DNA from: JADCCX01 sp051649305
GTDB taxonomy: Bacteria; Pseudomonadota; Alphaproteobacteria; Rhizobiales; Beijerinckiaceae
Direction of reading: 5' to 3'
Length of the DNA: 64,000 nt
Assembly (NCBI GenBank): GCA_051649305.1
Contig: JBOFGV010000096.1
Coordinates: 62,001-126,000, forward strand
How positions within the stretch are numbered: position 1 is the stretch's first letter; every line of letters begins with the position of its first letter. The notes beneath the pieces are model-generated. The model made no database searches and was not told where the DNA came from. It saw nothing but the letters and a program-made list of their open reading frames with translations. The position numbers and the translations under genes were made by a program. Positions 10,073 through 17,938 of the stretch are shown piece by piece.

Positions 10073-11056
10073 ATGAAAGAGATTTTCAAGCCTGATCGCC
10101 GCCTTGTTCTGACTGGCGCAGGAGCTGCCCTCATCACAAGGCCCGCCAGTGCGCAGGCATGGCCCGGCAGGGCAATCACCTTGGTCGTGCCATTCCCGGC
10201 AGGTGGCACAACGGACGTCACCGCCCGTCTTGTGGGACAGGAAATCACAGGGCCGCTTGGTCAGGCGGTGGTTGTTGAAAACAAGCCAGGTGCCAATGGC
10301 AACGTCGGTTCTGCACAAGTGGCAAAGGCCGCTGCTGATGGCTACACTTTGCTGGCAACCGGCGTGGGGTCCAATGCGGTCAACCACGGCATCTACAAAA
10401 CCATGCCATATGATTCATTCAAGGACTTCGCCCACATCACCATGATGACCAGCGGGCCGAACGTGCTTGTGGTCAACAAGGATTTCCCGGCGAAGGACCT
10501 AAAAGAGTTTTTGGCCCATGTGAAAGCCAACCCCGGAAAGTTCAACTACGCCTCATCTGGCATGGGTGCCTCAGGCCATATGGCGATGGAACTGCTCAAA
10601 CTGAAAGCGGGTCTCGATATCCAGCATGTGCCCTATCGCGGTGGCGCGCCAGCCATGAACGATGTGATCGGCGGTCAGGTGCCCATGATGTTCATCAATC
10701 AGGACATGGCTTTCGCGCAAGCGGCCGCCGGGATGGTAAAAATGATCGGCGTGGCGAGCCTTGAGCGCAACCCCGGCGCACCGACAACGCCGACGATTGC
10801 CGAGCAGGGCTATCCCGGTTTTGAGGCCGTTTCCTGGAACGGTCTGGCCGCACCCGCAGGCACACCAAAAGCCATTATTGACCGGTTGCATGCCGAAGCA
10901 AAGAAAGCCCTGCAAAGTGCAGCCATTCAGGAGAAGCTTGTGAAGAACGGCTTCGTGGTTGGCGGCAACACGCCTGAGGAACAGCAGAAGTTCGTGGCGG
11001 CTGAAATGGCGAAATGGGCCGAGGTCGCCAAGGTTGCCAAGGTGAGCGTGGACTGA
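10073..11056 (+). CDS. Tripartite tricarboxylate transporter (Bug/TctC) substrate-binding protein
   Basis: The 327-residue protein has a signal peptide (DRRLVLTGAGAALITRPASA) and the Bug-family blocks ITLVVPFPAGGTTDVTARLV, VVVENKPGANGNVG and YASSGMGASGHMAMELLKL. Such proteins bind carboxylates or sugar acids in the periplasm and pass them to TctA/TctB. No tctA or tctB gene is present in the window, so this is an orphan receptor. It has a good ribosome site (GGGAGAG) and lies 7 bases before the dehydratase gene, which suggests that it captures a sugar acid used by that enzyme. Confidence 0.9.
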   Translation: MKEIFKPDRRLVLTGAGAALITRPASAQAWPGRAITLVVPFPAGGTTDVTARLVGQEITGPLGQAVVVENKPGANGNVGSAQVAKAAADGYTLLATGVGSNAVNHGIYKTMPYDSFKDFAHITMMTSGPNVLVVNKDFPAKDLKEFLAHVKANPGKFNYASSGMGASGHMAMELLKLKAGLDIQHVPYRGGAPAMNDVIGGQVPMMFINQDMAFAQAAAGMVKMIGVASLERNPGAPTTPTIAEQGYPGFEAVSWNGLAAPAGTPKAIIDRLHAEAKKALQSAAIQEKLVKNGFVVGGNTPEEQQKFVAAEMAKWAEVAKVAKVSVD

Positions 11057-11063
11057 GAATACC

Positions 11064-12797
11064 GTGACCCGTAAAACACCTGATACCCTTCGCTCCGCCC
11101 GCTGGTTTGCGCCCGACGATTTCCGCTCCTTCGGCCATCGCTCGCGCATGAACCAGCTTGGCTTTTCAGCCGAGGATTATGTCGGCAAGCCGGTGATTGC
11201 GGTCATCAACACATGGTCCGAGATTGCCACTTGCCACCAGCATTTCAAGACGCGGGTGGAGGATGTGAAGCGCGGCATTTTGCAGGCCGGAGGGTTCCCC
11301 ATCGAGCTGCCAGCGATCTCGCTGACGGAAGGCAAGGTGAAGCCGACGACCATGCTCTACCGCAACTTTCTGGCGATGGAGACAGAGGAGTTGATCCGCT
11401 CTCACCCTGTGGATGGCGCGGTGCTGATGGGCGGGTGTGACAAAACAACACCGGGGTTAATCCTTGGCGCCATCAGCGCCGGCTTGCCCGCGATCTTTGT
11501 GCCTGCCGGGCCAATGCTGCGCGGCAACTGGCAGGGCAAGGTGCTGGGGTCTGGCTCCGATGCGTTCAAGTACTGGGACGAGCGGCGCGCAGGCAATATC
11601 TCGGACAAGGTCTGGCAGGAGATGGAAGTGGGCATCGCCCGTTCTCCCGGCGTCTGCATGACTATGGGGACGGCCTCCACCATGACTGGCCTGGCTGATG
11701 CGCTGGGCTTCTGCATCCCCGGCACATCATCCCTGCCCGCCGTTGACAGCAACCACATCCGCATGTGCGCCGATGCTGGACGTCGCATTGTCGGCATGGT
11801 CTGGGAAGATCTGACGCCAGACAAGATCCTCACCCATGCAGCGTTCCAGAATGCCATCGTCACCGCCATGGCCATGGGCTGCTCCACCAATGCCGTGATC
11901 CATATGATCGCCATGGCACGACGTGCTGGCCATGCCATCGGCCTTGATGACTTTGACGCAGCCTCTCGCCGCGTGCCGGTCATCGCCAATGTGCGCCCCT
12001 CGGGCGATAAATATCTGATGGAGGATTTCTACTACGCCGGTGGCCTGCTCGGCCTGCTGTCGCGCCTCACGCCCTTCCTTGATCTCGACCAGATCACGGT
12101 GACTGGCCAGAACTGGCATCACGAATTGAAGGATGTCGTGGTCTTCAACGATGATGTCATTCGCCCGCTTGATAACGCGATCTACAACGAGGGTGCATTG
12201 GCAGTGCTCAAGGGCAATCTCGCGCCCGATGGCTGCGTCACCAAGCCCTCGGCATCAGCACAAAAGTTTCTCAAACATTCCGGCCCGGCGGTTGTCTTCA
12301 ACGACTATCCTGATCTCAAAGCCCGCATCGACCGGGATGATCTGGATGTGACTGAAGACAGCGTGCTGGTGCTGCGCAATGCTGGCCCGCTGGGCGGACC
12401 CGGCATGCCGGAATGGGGCATGATCCCCATCCCAAAAAAGCTCGTCAAACAGGGCGTGCGCGATATGGTGCGCATCTCTGATGCCCGTATGAGCGGCACC
12501 AGCTACGGTGCCTGTATCCTGCACGTCTCGCCGGAGTCCTATCTCGGCGGTCCGCTGGCGCTGGTGCAGACCGGGGACATCATCACAGTCGATGTGCCCA
12601 ACCGCAGCATCTCGATGGATGTGCTGGAGGCGGAACTGGCGGCGCGGCGTACAGCATGGCCCAAGCCGCAACCCCGCTACGAGCGCGGTTATGGCTGGAT
12701 GTTCAGCCAGCACATCAAGCAGGCGCATGAGGGTTGCGACTTTGATTTTCTGGAAACTGACTTTGGCGCGCCGGTGACAGAGCCTGTGATTTTTTGA
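11064..12797 (+). CDS. IlvD/Edd-family sugar-acid dehydratase, probably L-arabinonate dehydratase
   Basis: The protein starts at GTG and is 577 residues. It has the [2Fe-2S] ligands of pentonate dehydratases: Cys57 in EIATCHQHF, Cys125 in GGCDKTTP and Cys198 in SPGVCMTMG, with Lys127 beside the second. These are offset by exactly two from Cys59, Cys127, Lys129 and Cys200 of the characterised Rhizobium leguminosarum L-arabinonate dehydratase, whose length is also nearly the same. The reaction would be loss of water from L-arabinonate (or a related aldonate) to 2-keto-3-deoxy-pentonate in the non-phosphorylative arabinose route. The neighbours, ChvE-GguAB and a sugar-acid-type receptor, agree. 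Substrate choice among aldonates is not certain. Confidence 0.85.
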   Translation: MTRKTPDTLRSARWFAPDDFRSFGHRSRMNQLGFSAEDYVGKPVIAVINTWSEIATCHQHFKTRVEDVKRGILQAGGFPIELPAISLTEGKVKPTTMLYRNFLAMETEELIRSHPVDGAVLMGGCDKTTPGLILGAISAGLPAIFVPAGPMLRGNWQGKVLGSGSDAFKYWDERRAGNISDKVWQEMEVGIARSPGVCMTMGTASTMTGLADALGFCIPGTSSLPAVDSNHIRMCADAGRRIVGMVWEDLTPDKILTHAAFQNAIVTAMAMGCSTNAVIHMIAMARRAGHAIGLDDFDAASRRVPVIANVRPSGDKYLMEDFYYAGGLLGLLSRLTPFLDLDQITVTGQNWHHELKDVVVFNDDVIRPLDNAIYNEGALAVLKGNLAPDGCVTKPSASAQKFLKHSGPAVVFNDYPDLKARIDRDDLDVTEDSVLVLRNAGPLGGPGMPEWGMIPIPKKLVKQGVRDMVRISDARMSGTSYGACILHVSPESYLGGPLALVQTGDIITVDVPNRSISMDVLEAELAARRTAWPKPQPRYERGYGWMFSQHIKQAHEGCDFDFLETDFGAPVTEPVIF

Positions 12798-12810
12798 AAG
12801 ACCTGATCTG

Positions 12811-13527
12811 ATGTCCCTAACCCCTGCCACACGCGCAGCCCTGATGAAAGTCTCCGTCGCGACACTCTGCACGGCGCTCTTCAAGCGCGGGTTGCGCAAC
12901 CAGTTCATTCAGGATGTGCGCCCGCTCAACCCCAATGGTCCTAACATGGTGGGTGAGGCTTTCACCCTGCGCTACATGCCAGCGCGGGAAGACCGCAACC
13001 AGCTCAGCGTGTTCCAGAACCGTGATCATCCGCAACGCAAGGCTGTGGAGGATTGCCCGCCGGGTGCAGTGATGGTGATCGACAGCCGCAAGGATGCGCG
13101 CGCCGCTTCTGCAGGTGGTATTCTGGTGTCGCGCCTGATGAAGCGTGGTGTTGCCGGCGTGGTGACCGATGGTGGTTTTCGTGACAGCCCGGAGATCGCG
13201 GAACTCGCTATCCCCGCCTATCACTCCCGCCCGTCGTCGCCTACCAACCTGACGCTGCATGAAGCCATCGAGATCAACGGTCCCATAGGATGCGGGGACG
13301 CGCCGGTGTTTCCCGGTGATGTGATTGTGGGTGACCGCGAGGGCGTGATTGTCATTCCGGCAGGCATTGCCGACGAGATCGCACAGGAAGCCATCGAGAT
13401 GACGGCCTTCGAGGATTTTGTGACGGAGAAGGTGCTGGAAGGCCGCTCGATCCTCGGGCTTTATCCGCCAACGGATCCGCAATCCAAGATCGACTTTGAA
13501 GCCTGGCGCAAGGCAAACAAGCGCTGA
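12811..13527 (+). CDS. RraA-family protein (HMG/CHA aldolase-like)
   Basis: This 238-residue protein has the RraA/class II aldolase core: GVAGVVTDGGFRDSPEIAEL gives the Arg-Asp pair used for metal and substrate binding, and GDAPVFPGDVIVGDREGVIV follows. Family members are either RNase E regulators or, when the G-x-x-R-D site is intact as here, metal-dependent retro-aldolases and oxaloacetate decarboxylases acting on 4-carboxy-4-hydroxy-2-oxoadipate-like compounds. It lies 13 bases after the sugar-acid dehydratase, so a catabolic lyase role in the same pathway is more likely than RNA regulation. It ends 3 bases from the convergent soxA stop. Confidence 0.8.
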   Translation: MSLTPATRAALMKVSVATLCTALFKRGLRNQFIQDVRPLNPNGPNMVGEAFTLRYMPAREDRNQLSVFQNRDHPQRKAVEDCPPGAVMVIDSRKDARAASAGGILVSRLMKRGVAGVVTDGGFRDSPEIAELAIPAYHSRPSSPTNLTLHEAIEINGPIGCGDAPVFPGDVIVGDREGVIVIPAGIADEIAQEAIEMTAFEDFVTEKVLEGRSILGLYPPTDPQSKIDFEAWRKANKR

Positions 13528-13530
13528 CCG

Positions 13531-14328
13531 CTAAGGGCGCACCGCCGGGATTTCCATCACCAAACCAACCGCACGCTCGCGCAGGTACAGCTCCAGATTG
13601 ATGAGATCAGGATCGCCGTAGGCAAAGGGCTCAGCCCGCACGCCCGTGAGGCAATTGCGGATGCGGCGCTGCAATGAGCCGACACCCTGCCACTCCAATC
13701 GATAGAGCGGATAGCCATTGGGATGGCCCTGCGGAACAACGCTACTGCCAAGCGACTTGCCCCAGTTGTCATCATGACACTGGGCGCAGGAGAGATTGAG
13801 TTGGCCAAGCCTCGTGGTGAACAACTGCTGGCCTTTGGCCGCTGACGGCGCAAGGCGCTGGTCTGCCGAGGCTTCAATGCGCGCGCCACGCGACTGCATG
13901 CCGACGTAGCTTGCCAGTGCCAGAAGAGCGCGGCTTTCGCGTGGCGAAGCTGGCTTGCCCTGCCGGTCGGACTGGCACTGCTGGATGCGTCCCGCGAGAT
14001 CAATCGGCTTGCCTGCGCTCTGATCAAACGCGGGATAGCGCGCCGCTACACCCTTCATGCTCTCGGCTGCATCGTTGTGACAGCCTGCACATGCTGGTTT
14101 GCCAGTGCCGGGATCAGCGACCCAGTGTCGGCTTCCTTCCAGCACCCAGAGCATCGCGGGGTTGCGCGTATCATCGCGCTGCATGCCCTGCGGATCAGCG
14201 CCCATCTGGTCAAAGCCGGAGCGTCGCTCAGCGGGCGGAATGCCTTGGGCAGAGACCTCAGCGGACAGCCCGCCCGCTATCAACACAATGGTGATGCCCA
14301 CAAGCCAGTGCCGAAACTTTTGGTTCAT
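13531..14328 (-). CDS. soxA: Sulfur-oxidation diheme cytochrome SoxA
   Basis: With the ATG at 14328 the protein is 265 residues and starts with a Sec signal peptide (MNQKFRHWLVGITIVLIAGG, cleavage near VSAQ). It has two CxxCH heme sites (KPACAGCHND and LSCAQCHDD). A conserved C-terminal cysteine in RNCLTGVRAEPF corresponds to the active-site cysteine of SoxA. With SoxX it would attach a sulfur compound oxidatively to the SoxY cysteine in the periplasm. It is the last gene of the soxXYZA set; soxB and soxCD are not here. Confidence 0.92.
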   Translation of the reverse strand: MNQKFRHWLVGITIVLIAGGLSAEVSAQGIPPAERRSGFDQMGADPQGMQRDDTRNPAMLWVLEGSRHWVADPGTGKPACAGCHNDAAESMKGVAARYPAFDQSAGKPIDLAGRIQQCQSDRQGKPASPRESRALLALASYVGMQSRGARIEASADQRLAPSAAKGQQLFTTRLGQLNLSCAQCHDDNWGKSLGSSVVPQGHPNGYPLYRLEWQGVGSLQRRIRNCLTGVRAEPFAYGDPDLINLELYLRERAVGLVMEIPAVRP

Positions 14329-14341
14329 ACCCCTGCCCTGC

Positions 14342-14665
14342 TCAGGCAGAAACGGCGAGCTGGGCAGTCTCGTTCCAGCTTTTGCCGGCGCCATCTGTCC
14401 AGGTGAAAACGATAGGGCCGGAGTTGGTGGCGACCGTCGTAAAGCTGATGAACGGGTTGGCGGCAATGGCAGGAGAAAAATCCGCCCGGAAGATTTCTGC
14501 CCCGTCATAACGGCAGGTGAATGTGGTGATGATATCGCGCTCGATTGTTTTGCCGGCAACGTCTTTGCGGTAGCCGGTTTCCATCGGGTGGGAGAACACC
14601 GCTTTCAGAGCAATGATCTCGCCGCGCTTCGCTGTCTTTGGTGTGTAAAGCAGGGCGGTGGCCAT
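14342..14665 (-). CDS. soxZ: Thiosulfate-oxidation carrier chaperone SoxZ
   Basis: This 107-residue protein has the SoxZ immunoglobulin-like fold pattern: ALKAVFSHPMETGYRKD, then GKTIERDIITTFTCRYDG and FTWTDGAGKSW. It lacks a signal peptide, as SoxZ does, because it is exported with SoxY. SoxY-SoxZ is the periplasmic carrier of sulfur intermediates. The ATG at 14665 follows the soxY stop by two bases. The GGAGGAG ribosome site lies inside the last codons of soxY, so the two are translationally coupled. Confidence 0.93.
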   Translation of the reverse strand: MATALLYTPKTAKRGEIIALKAVFSHPMETGYRKDVAGKTIERDIITTFTCRYDGAEIFRADFSPAIAANPFISFTTVATNSGPIVFTWTDGAGKSWNETAQLAVSA

Positions 14666-14667
14666 GG

Positions 14668-15126
14668 TCACTCCTCCAGACAGGCAGCAATGGTGACGAT
14701 GACCTCGATCTTGTCAGACCAGAGGGAACCATCGTTCATTTCAGCAATGGCCACCAGATGTTGCGTTGTGGCCAGACGAATGCGCGTATCAACCTGGGCT
14801 CTTCCCGCCCGTGGATTGAGATGGAATACACCGATGTCGGGCTGCGGGTTCTTCTCGTTAAAAAGCGCGATGCGGCGCACAAAGCTCGCCTGCGTCATTG
14901 GGCTTTCCACCACCACACCACAAGAAACAGAATTGCCGTTTTCCACCAGCGGCGAGATGTCGATCTTGACCTTGCCGGGTGTAACACTCGCCCCTTTGGT
15001 GAAGGCCTTGATCGCCGCTTCCATGTCGGCGGTTTCGGCGACAGAAGGGCCTGAAAGCACGAGCGCCGCGCCGCCAGCAAGAGCGGTCAAAACGGTCCTG
15101 CGTGTTGCCTGATGATACATTGTCAT
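14668..15126 (-). CDS. soxY: Thiosulfate-oxidation carrier protein SoxY with unusual C-terminal arm
   Basis: The 152-residue protein has a twin-arginine signal (ATRRTVLTALAGGAALVL) and the SoxY core, including FNEKNPQPDIGVFHLNPRAG and RIRLATTQHLVAIAEMNDGS. SoxY normally ends in GGCGG, a flexible arm whose cysteine carries the sulfur intermediate. Here the end is TIAACLEE: the cysteine is kept, fourth from the end, but the flanking glycines are not. The last codons double as the ribosome site for soxZ. It should still carry sulfane groups, but arm flexibility may differ. Confidence 0.9.
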   Translation of the reverse strand: MTMYHQATRRTVLTALAGGAALVLSGPSVAETADMEAAIKAFTKGASVTPGKVKIDISPLVENGNSVSCGVVVESPMTQASFVRRIALFNEKNPQPDIGVFHLNPRAGRAQVDTRIRLATTQHLVAIAEMNDGSLWSDKIEVIVTIAACLEE

Positions 15127-15133
15127 GCTGTCA

Positions 15134-15559
15134 TCACTCCTTCAGTTCTTTCAGAAACGCCACCACGTCTTCAATTTCCTGCGCGCTCAAAATAGGCTTG
15201 CCAGCGAATGCAGGGCCAACCCTGTTGCGATCATCGGTCACAAAATACGCAGGCATGATGCTGTCAGCATTGACCCTGCGGCTGTCCACCATGCGCAACC
15301 TCAATTCACCTTCGTTTGAGCGTGACCCTGCACCCGTCAGAGAAGGCGCAAGATTGCCCTGAAACCGCTCTTCCGGAAACGGCCCGGAATGGCAAAGCAG
15401 GCACAGGCCTTTTTGCCGGTTGGTCACAATGGCGCGGCCACGCGCGGCATCGCCGCTGAGGCCTTCCAGTGGGGCTTCCACCGCGTTGCTTGTAACTACG
15501 ATCGGTGCTGTTTGCGAATAGGCAGGCAAATGCATAAACGCCAACAGTACAAGCGCCAT
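15134..15559 (-). CDS. soxX: Sulfur-oxidation monoheme cytochrome SoxX
   Basis: From the ATG at 15559 the protein is 141 residues with a short hydrophobic leader (MALVLLAFMHLPAYSQ). It has one heme site in KGLCLLCHSGPFPEERFQGN and the axial-methionine region NADSIMPAYF, both diagnostic of SoxX. It forms the SoxAX cytochrome with SoxA. The reading frame is open upstream to an ATG at 15751, through a palindromic repeat that would encode FSRKGRR just before this leader. The leader at 15559 lacks positive charges, so translation may start at 15751 (205 residues). Confidence 0.88.
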   Translation of the reverse strand: MALVLLAFMHLPAYSQTAPIVVTSNAVEAPLEGLSGDAARGRAIVTNRQKGLCLLCHSGPFPEERFQGNLAPSLTGAGSRSNEGELRLRMVDSRRVNADSIMPAYFVTDDRNRVGPAFAGKPILSAQEIEDVVAFLKELKE

Positions 15560-15729
15560 CCTTCTCCCCTTGCGGGAGAAGGTGCCCCGCAGCTGCGGGG
15601 CGGATGAGAGGTCGACGTGCGTCTCCCTCACTCTTCCCGATCCGCCGTTACCAAAAGACTGCTTCGCAAGACCCCTCATCCGACCTTCGCTGACGCGAAG
15701 GTCTCCTTCTCCCACAAGGGGAGAAGGAG
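15560..15729. repeat. Dispersed palindromic repeat of about 170 bp within the head of soxX
   Basis: The element is bounded by two hairpins: CCTTCTCC followed by GGAGAAGG (15560-15582) and CTCCTTCTCC followed by GGAGAAGGAG (15703-15729). Shorter palindromes lie inside, for instance GACCTTCGC/GCGAAGGTC at about 15683-15703. This type of sequence occurs as a dispersed, non-coding repeat in many Hyphomicrobiales genomes (recalled from general knowledge). Here it is open in the soxX frame on the minus strand, joining MEAKRR upstream to the SoxX leader downstream. Confidence 0.75.
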
Positions 15730-15755
15730 AAGCCCTGCGCTTTGCTTCCATCCTG

Positions 15756-17924
15756 TCACGCCCGCTTCAGATCCGTGTTCTTCATCGGCAGATTACGGAT
15801 GCGCTTGCCCGTTGCCGCGAAGATGGCATTGAGCACTGCCGGAGCCGCCACTGCGATGGTTGGCTCACCCACCCCACCCCAGAAGGTGCCATCCGGAATA
15901 AGGATGGATTCAACCTTCGGCATTTCGTCGATGCGGATGGGCGGATAGGTGTCGAAGTTCTGCTCGACAATCCGGCCATCCTTGACCGTGCACTCCTGAT
16001 AGAGAGCTGCCGAGAGACCGTAGACGAACGAACCCTCGATCTGCGCTTCCACCTGATTTGGGTTGACCACATGGCCGGGGTTGGTGGAGGCCACGATGCG
16101 GTGCACCTTGATCTTGCCGTCTGGCAGAACAGACACTTCTGCCGCGGCCGCCACATAGCTGCCAAAGCCCATGATCTGGCAGAGGCCACGGAAGATGCCC
16201 GCCGGAGCAGGCTTGTCCCAGCCAATGCCCTTGGCCACAGCCTCAAGCACCGCGAGATGCTTGGGTGTATTCTTCATCAACCGGCGACGGAACTCCAATG
16301 GATCGACGTTCGCTTCCTTCGCCAACTCATCCATGAAGCATTCGACATAGATGGCGTTCTGGTTGAGGTTGACGCCGCGCCAGAAGCCCGGCGGCACATG
16401 CGGGTTGCGCATGGCATGCTCGATGAGGAGATTCGGCACACCGTAGCCGAAGGGCCCTTCTGCACCGCCGGGGCTGAGGCCCTGGAACACCACGGGATCG
16501 CGCCCGTTCTGCAGGCCCTGCGGGTTGACGCCAGCCAGAATGGACTGGCCGGAAATCCGCATGTGCAGGCCGACAAGATTGCCTTGTGCATCAAGACCAC
16601 CGGTCATCTTGCACATGGTGATGGGGTGATAAGTGCCATGCGCCATGTCTTCCTCGCGGGACCACAGCAGTTTCACCGGCACACCGGGCATCTGCTTGGC
16701 GATATTCACGGCCTGAATGACATAGTCCGAGCGTCCACGCCTTCCGAAACCACCTCCGAGGTGAAGCTTGTACACCTCAACCTTGGCTGCGGGATGACCG
16801 GAGGCCTGCACCGCCGCGCCAAAGGCGGCCTCACCGTTTTGGGTCGGGCACCAGACCTCGCATTTGTCAGGGGTCCAGAGTGCTGTGGCGTTCATCGGCT
16901 CCATGCAGGCATGGTTCTGGAACGGATAGCTATAGGTGGCTTCCACCTTCTTCACTGCACCGGAAATGGCTGCCTTAGCGTCGCCCTGCTTGTTGCCCTC
17001 ATAGGCCTGTTCGGCGGTAAGGCCTTCTTTCAGCATCCTGTCGATATCGGCACTGCTGACCTTGGCATGCGGGCCTTCGTCCCAGACGATCGGCATTGCA
17101 GTAAGGGCTGATTGCGCCTGCCACCATGTATCGGCGACGACGGCAACCGTGCGATCATCAACGCGGACCACCTTCTTGACGCCCGGCATGGACATCGCCT
17201 TGGCTTCATCAAAGCTGACCAGTTTGCCACCAAAGACCGGGCAGGCCTTGATCGAGGCATTGAGCATGCCGGGAAGCTTCAGGTCAAAGCCATAGATCTG
17301 CTTGCCGTTCAGCTTGTCGACTGTATCAAGCCGCGCGAGACTCTTGCCGGCGATGGTCCAGTCTTTCGGGTTCTTCAGGGTGACCTGCGTTGGCGGTGTC
17401 AGTTTGGCGGCTGCATCGGCCACCTTGCCATAGGTTGTGCTGCGGCCAGAGGCAGCGTGCGTGATCACGCCTTTCGCAACGGAGCAATCAGCGGCGGGCA
17501 CACCCCAGCCCGTTGCAGCAGCCTGCACCAGCATCATGCGGGCCGCAGCACCGCCTTCGCGGACATACTGCTCGGATTCGCGAATTCCACGGCTGCCACC
17601 GGTGGAGAAGTTTCTCCAGACACGGTTGCGTGCCACGTTCTGGCCCGGTGTGGGATATTCCCATGTCACCTTCGCCCAATCGCACTGCAGCTCTTCAGCC
17701 ACAAGCTGGCAGAGGCCAGTCAAGGTGCCCTGCCCCATTTCAGAGCGCGCAATGCGGACAACCACGGTGTCATCAGGCTTGATGACGACCCAGGCGTTCA
17801 CCTCTGGCTGGGCAGCGCCCTGTGCCTTGGCGGCATGAATGGAAAAGCCAAGGCTGAAAGCCCCGGCGGCGGCACCGGCAGTGGCGATAAAACCACGGCG
17901 GGAAACATCAAGCTGATGTGTCAT
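15756..17924 (-). CDS. Periplasmic molybdenum hydroxylase large subunit (isoquinoline 1-oxidoreductase beta/IorB family)
   Basis: This 722-residue protein begins with a twin-arginine signal (SRRGFIATAGAAAGAFSLGF), so the folded molybdoenzyme is exported. It has the xanthine-dehydrogenase-family cofactor segments RSEMGQGTLTGLCQLVAEEL, HLGGGFGRRGRSDYV and, near the end, GVGEPTIAVAAPAVLNAIF, where the Glu is the catalytic base. The family hydroxylates N-heterocycles or oxidises aldehydes. The 2Fe-2S small subunit is encoded 14 bases upstream. No dedicated cytochrome subunit follows; the next genes are soxX, soxY, soxZ and soxA on the same strand. The substrate is unknown. Confidence 0.9.
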   Translation of the reverse strand: MTHQLDVSRRGFIATAGAAAGAFSLGFSIHAAKAQGAAQPEVNAWVVIKPDDTVVVRIARSEMGQGTLTGLCQLVAEELQCDWAKVTWEYPTPGQNVARNRVWRNFSTGGSRGIRESEQYVREGGAAARMMLVQAAATGWGVPAADCSVAKGVITHAASGRSTTYGKVADAAAKLTPPTQVTLKNPKDWTIAGKSLARLDTVDKLNGKQIYGFDLKLPGMLNASIKACPVFGGKLVSFDEAKAMSMPGVKKVVRVDDRTVAVVADTWWQAQSALTAMPIVWDEGPHAKVSSADIDRMLKEGLTAEQAYEGNKQGDAKAAISGAVKKVEATYSYPFQNHACMEPMNATALWTPDKCEVWCPTQNGEAAFGAAVQASGHPAAKVEVYKLHLGGGFGRRGRSDYVIQAVNIAKQMPGVPVKLLWSREEDMAHGTYHPITMCKMTGGLDAQGNLVGLHMRISGQSILAGVNPQGLQNGRDPVVFQGLSPGGAEGPFGYGVPNLLIEHAMRNPHVPPGFWRGVNLNQNAIYVECFMDELAKEANVDPLEFRRRLMKNTPKHLAVLEAVAKGIGWDKPAPAGIFRGLCQIMGFGSYVAAAAEVSVLPDGKIKVHRIVASTNPGHVVNPNQVEAQIEGSFVYGLSAALYQECTVKDGRIVEQNFDTYPPIRIDEMPKVESILIPDGTFWGGVGEPTIAVAAPAVLNAIFAATGKRIRNLPMKNTDLKRA

Positions 17925-17938
17925 GATCCTGTCTCCCC

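Noticed and set aside
8776..10248. Minus-strand frame of 490 codons opposite gguB
   Set aside because: The translation is rich in His, Asp, Asn and Gln with no hydrophobic core or motif, as expected for the antisense of a membrane permease gene.
15560..15729. Insertion sequence or MITE with target-site duplication
   Set aside because: No transposase and no clear flanking direct repeat; the internal hairpins fit a dispersed palindromic repeat better.
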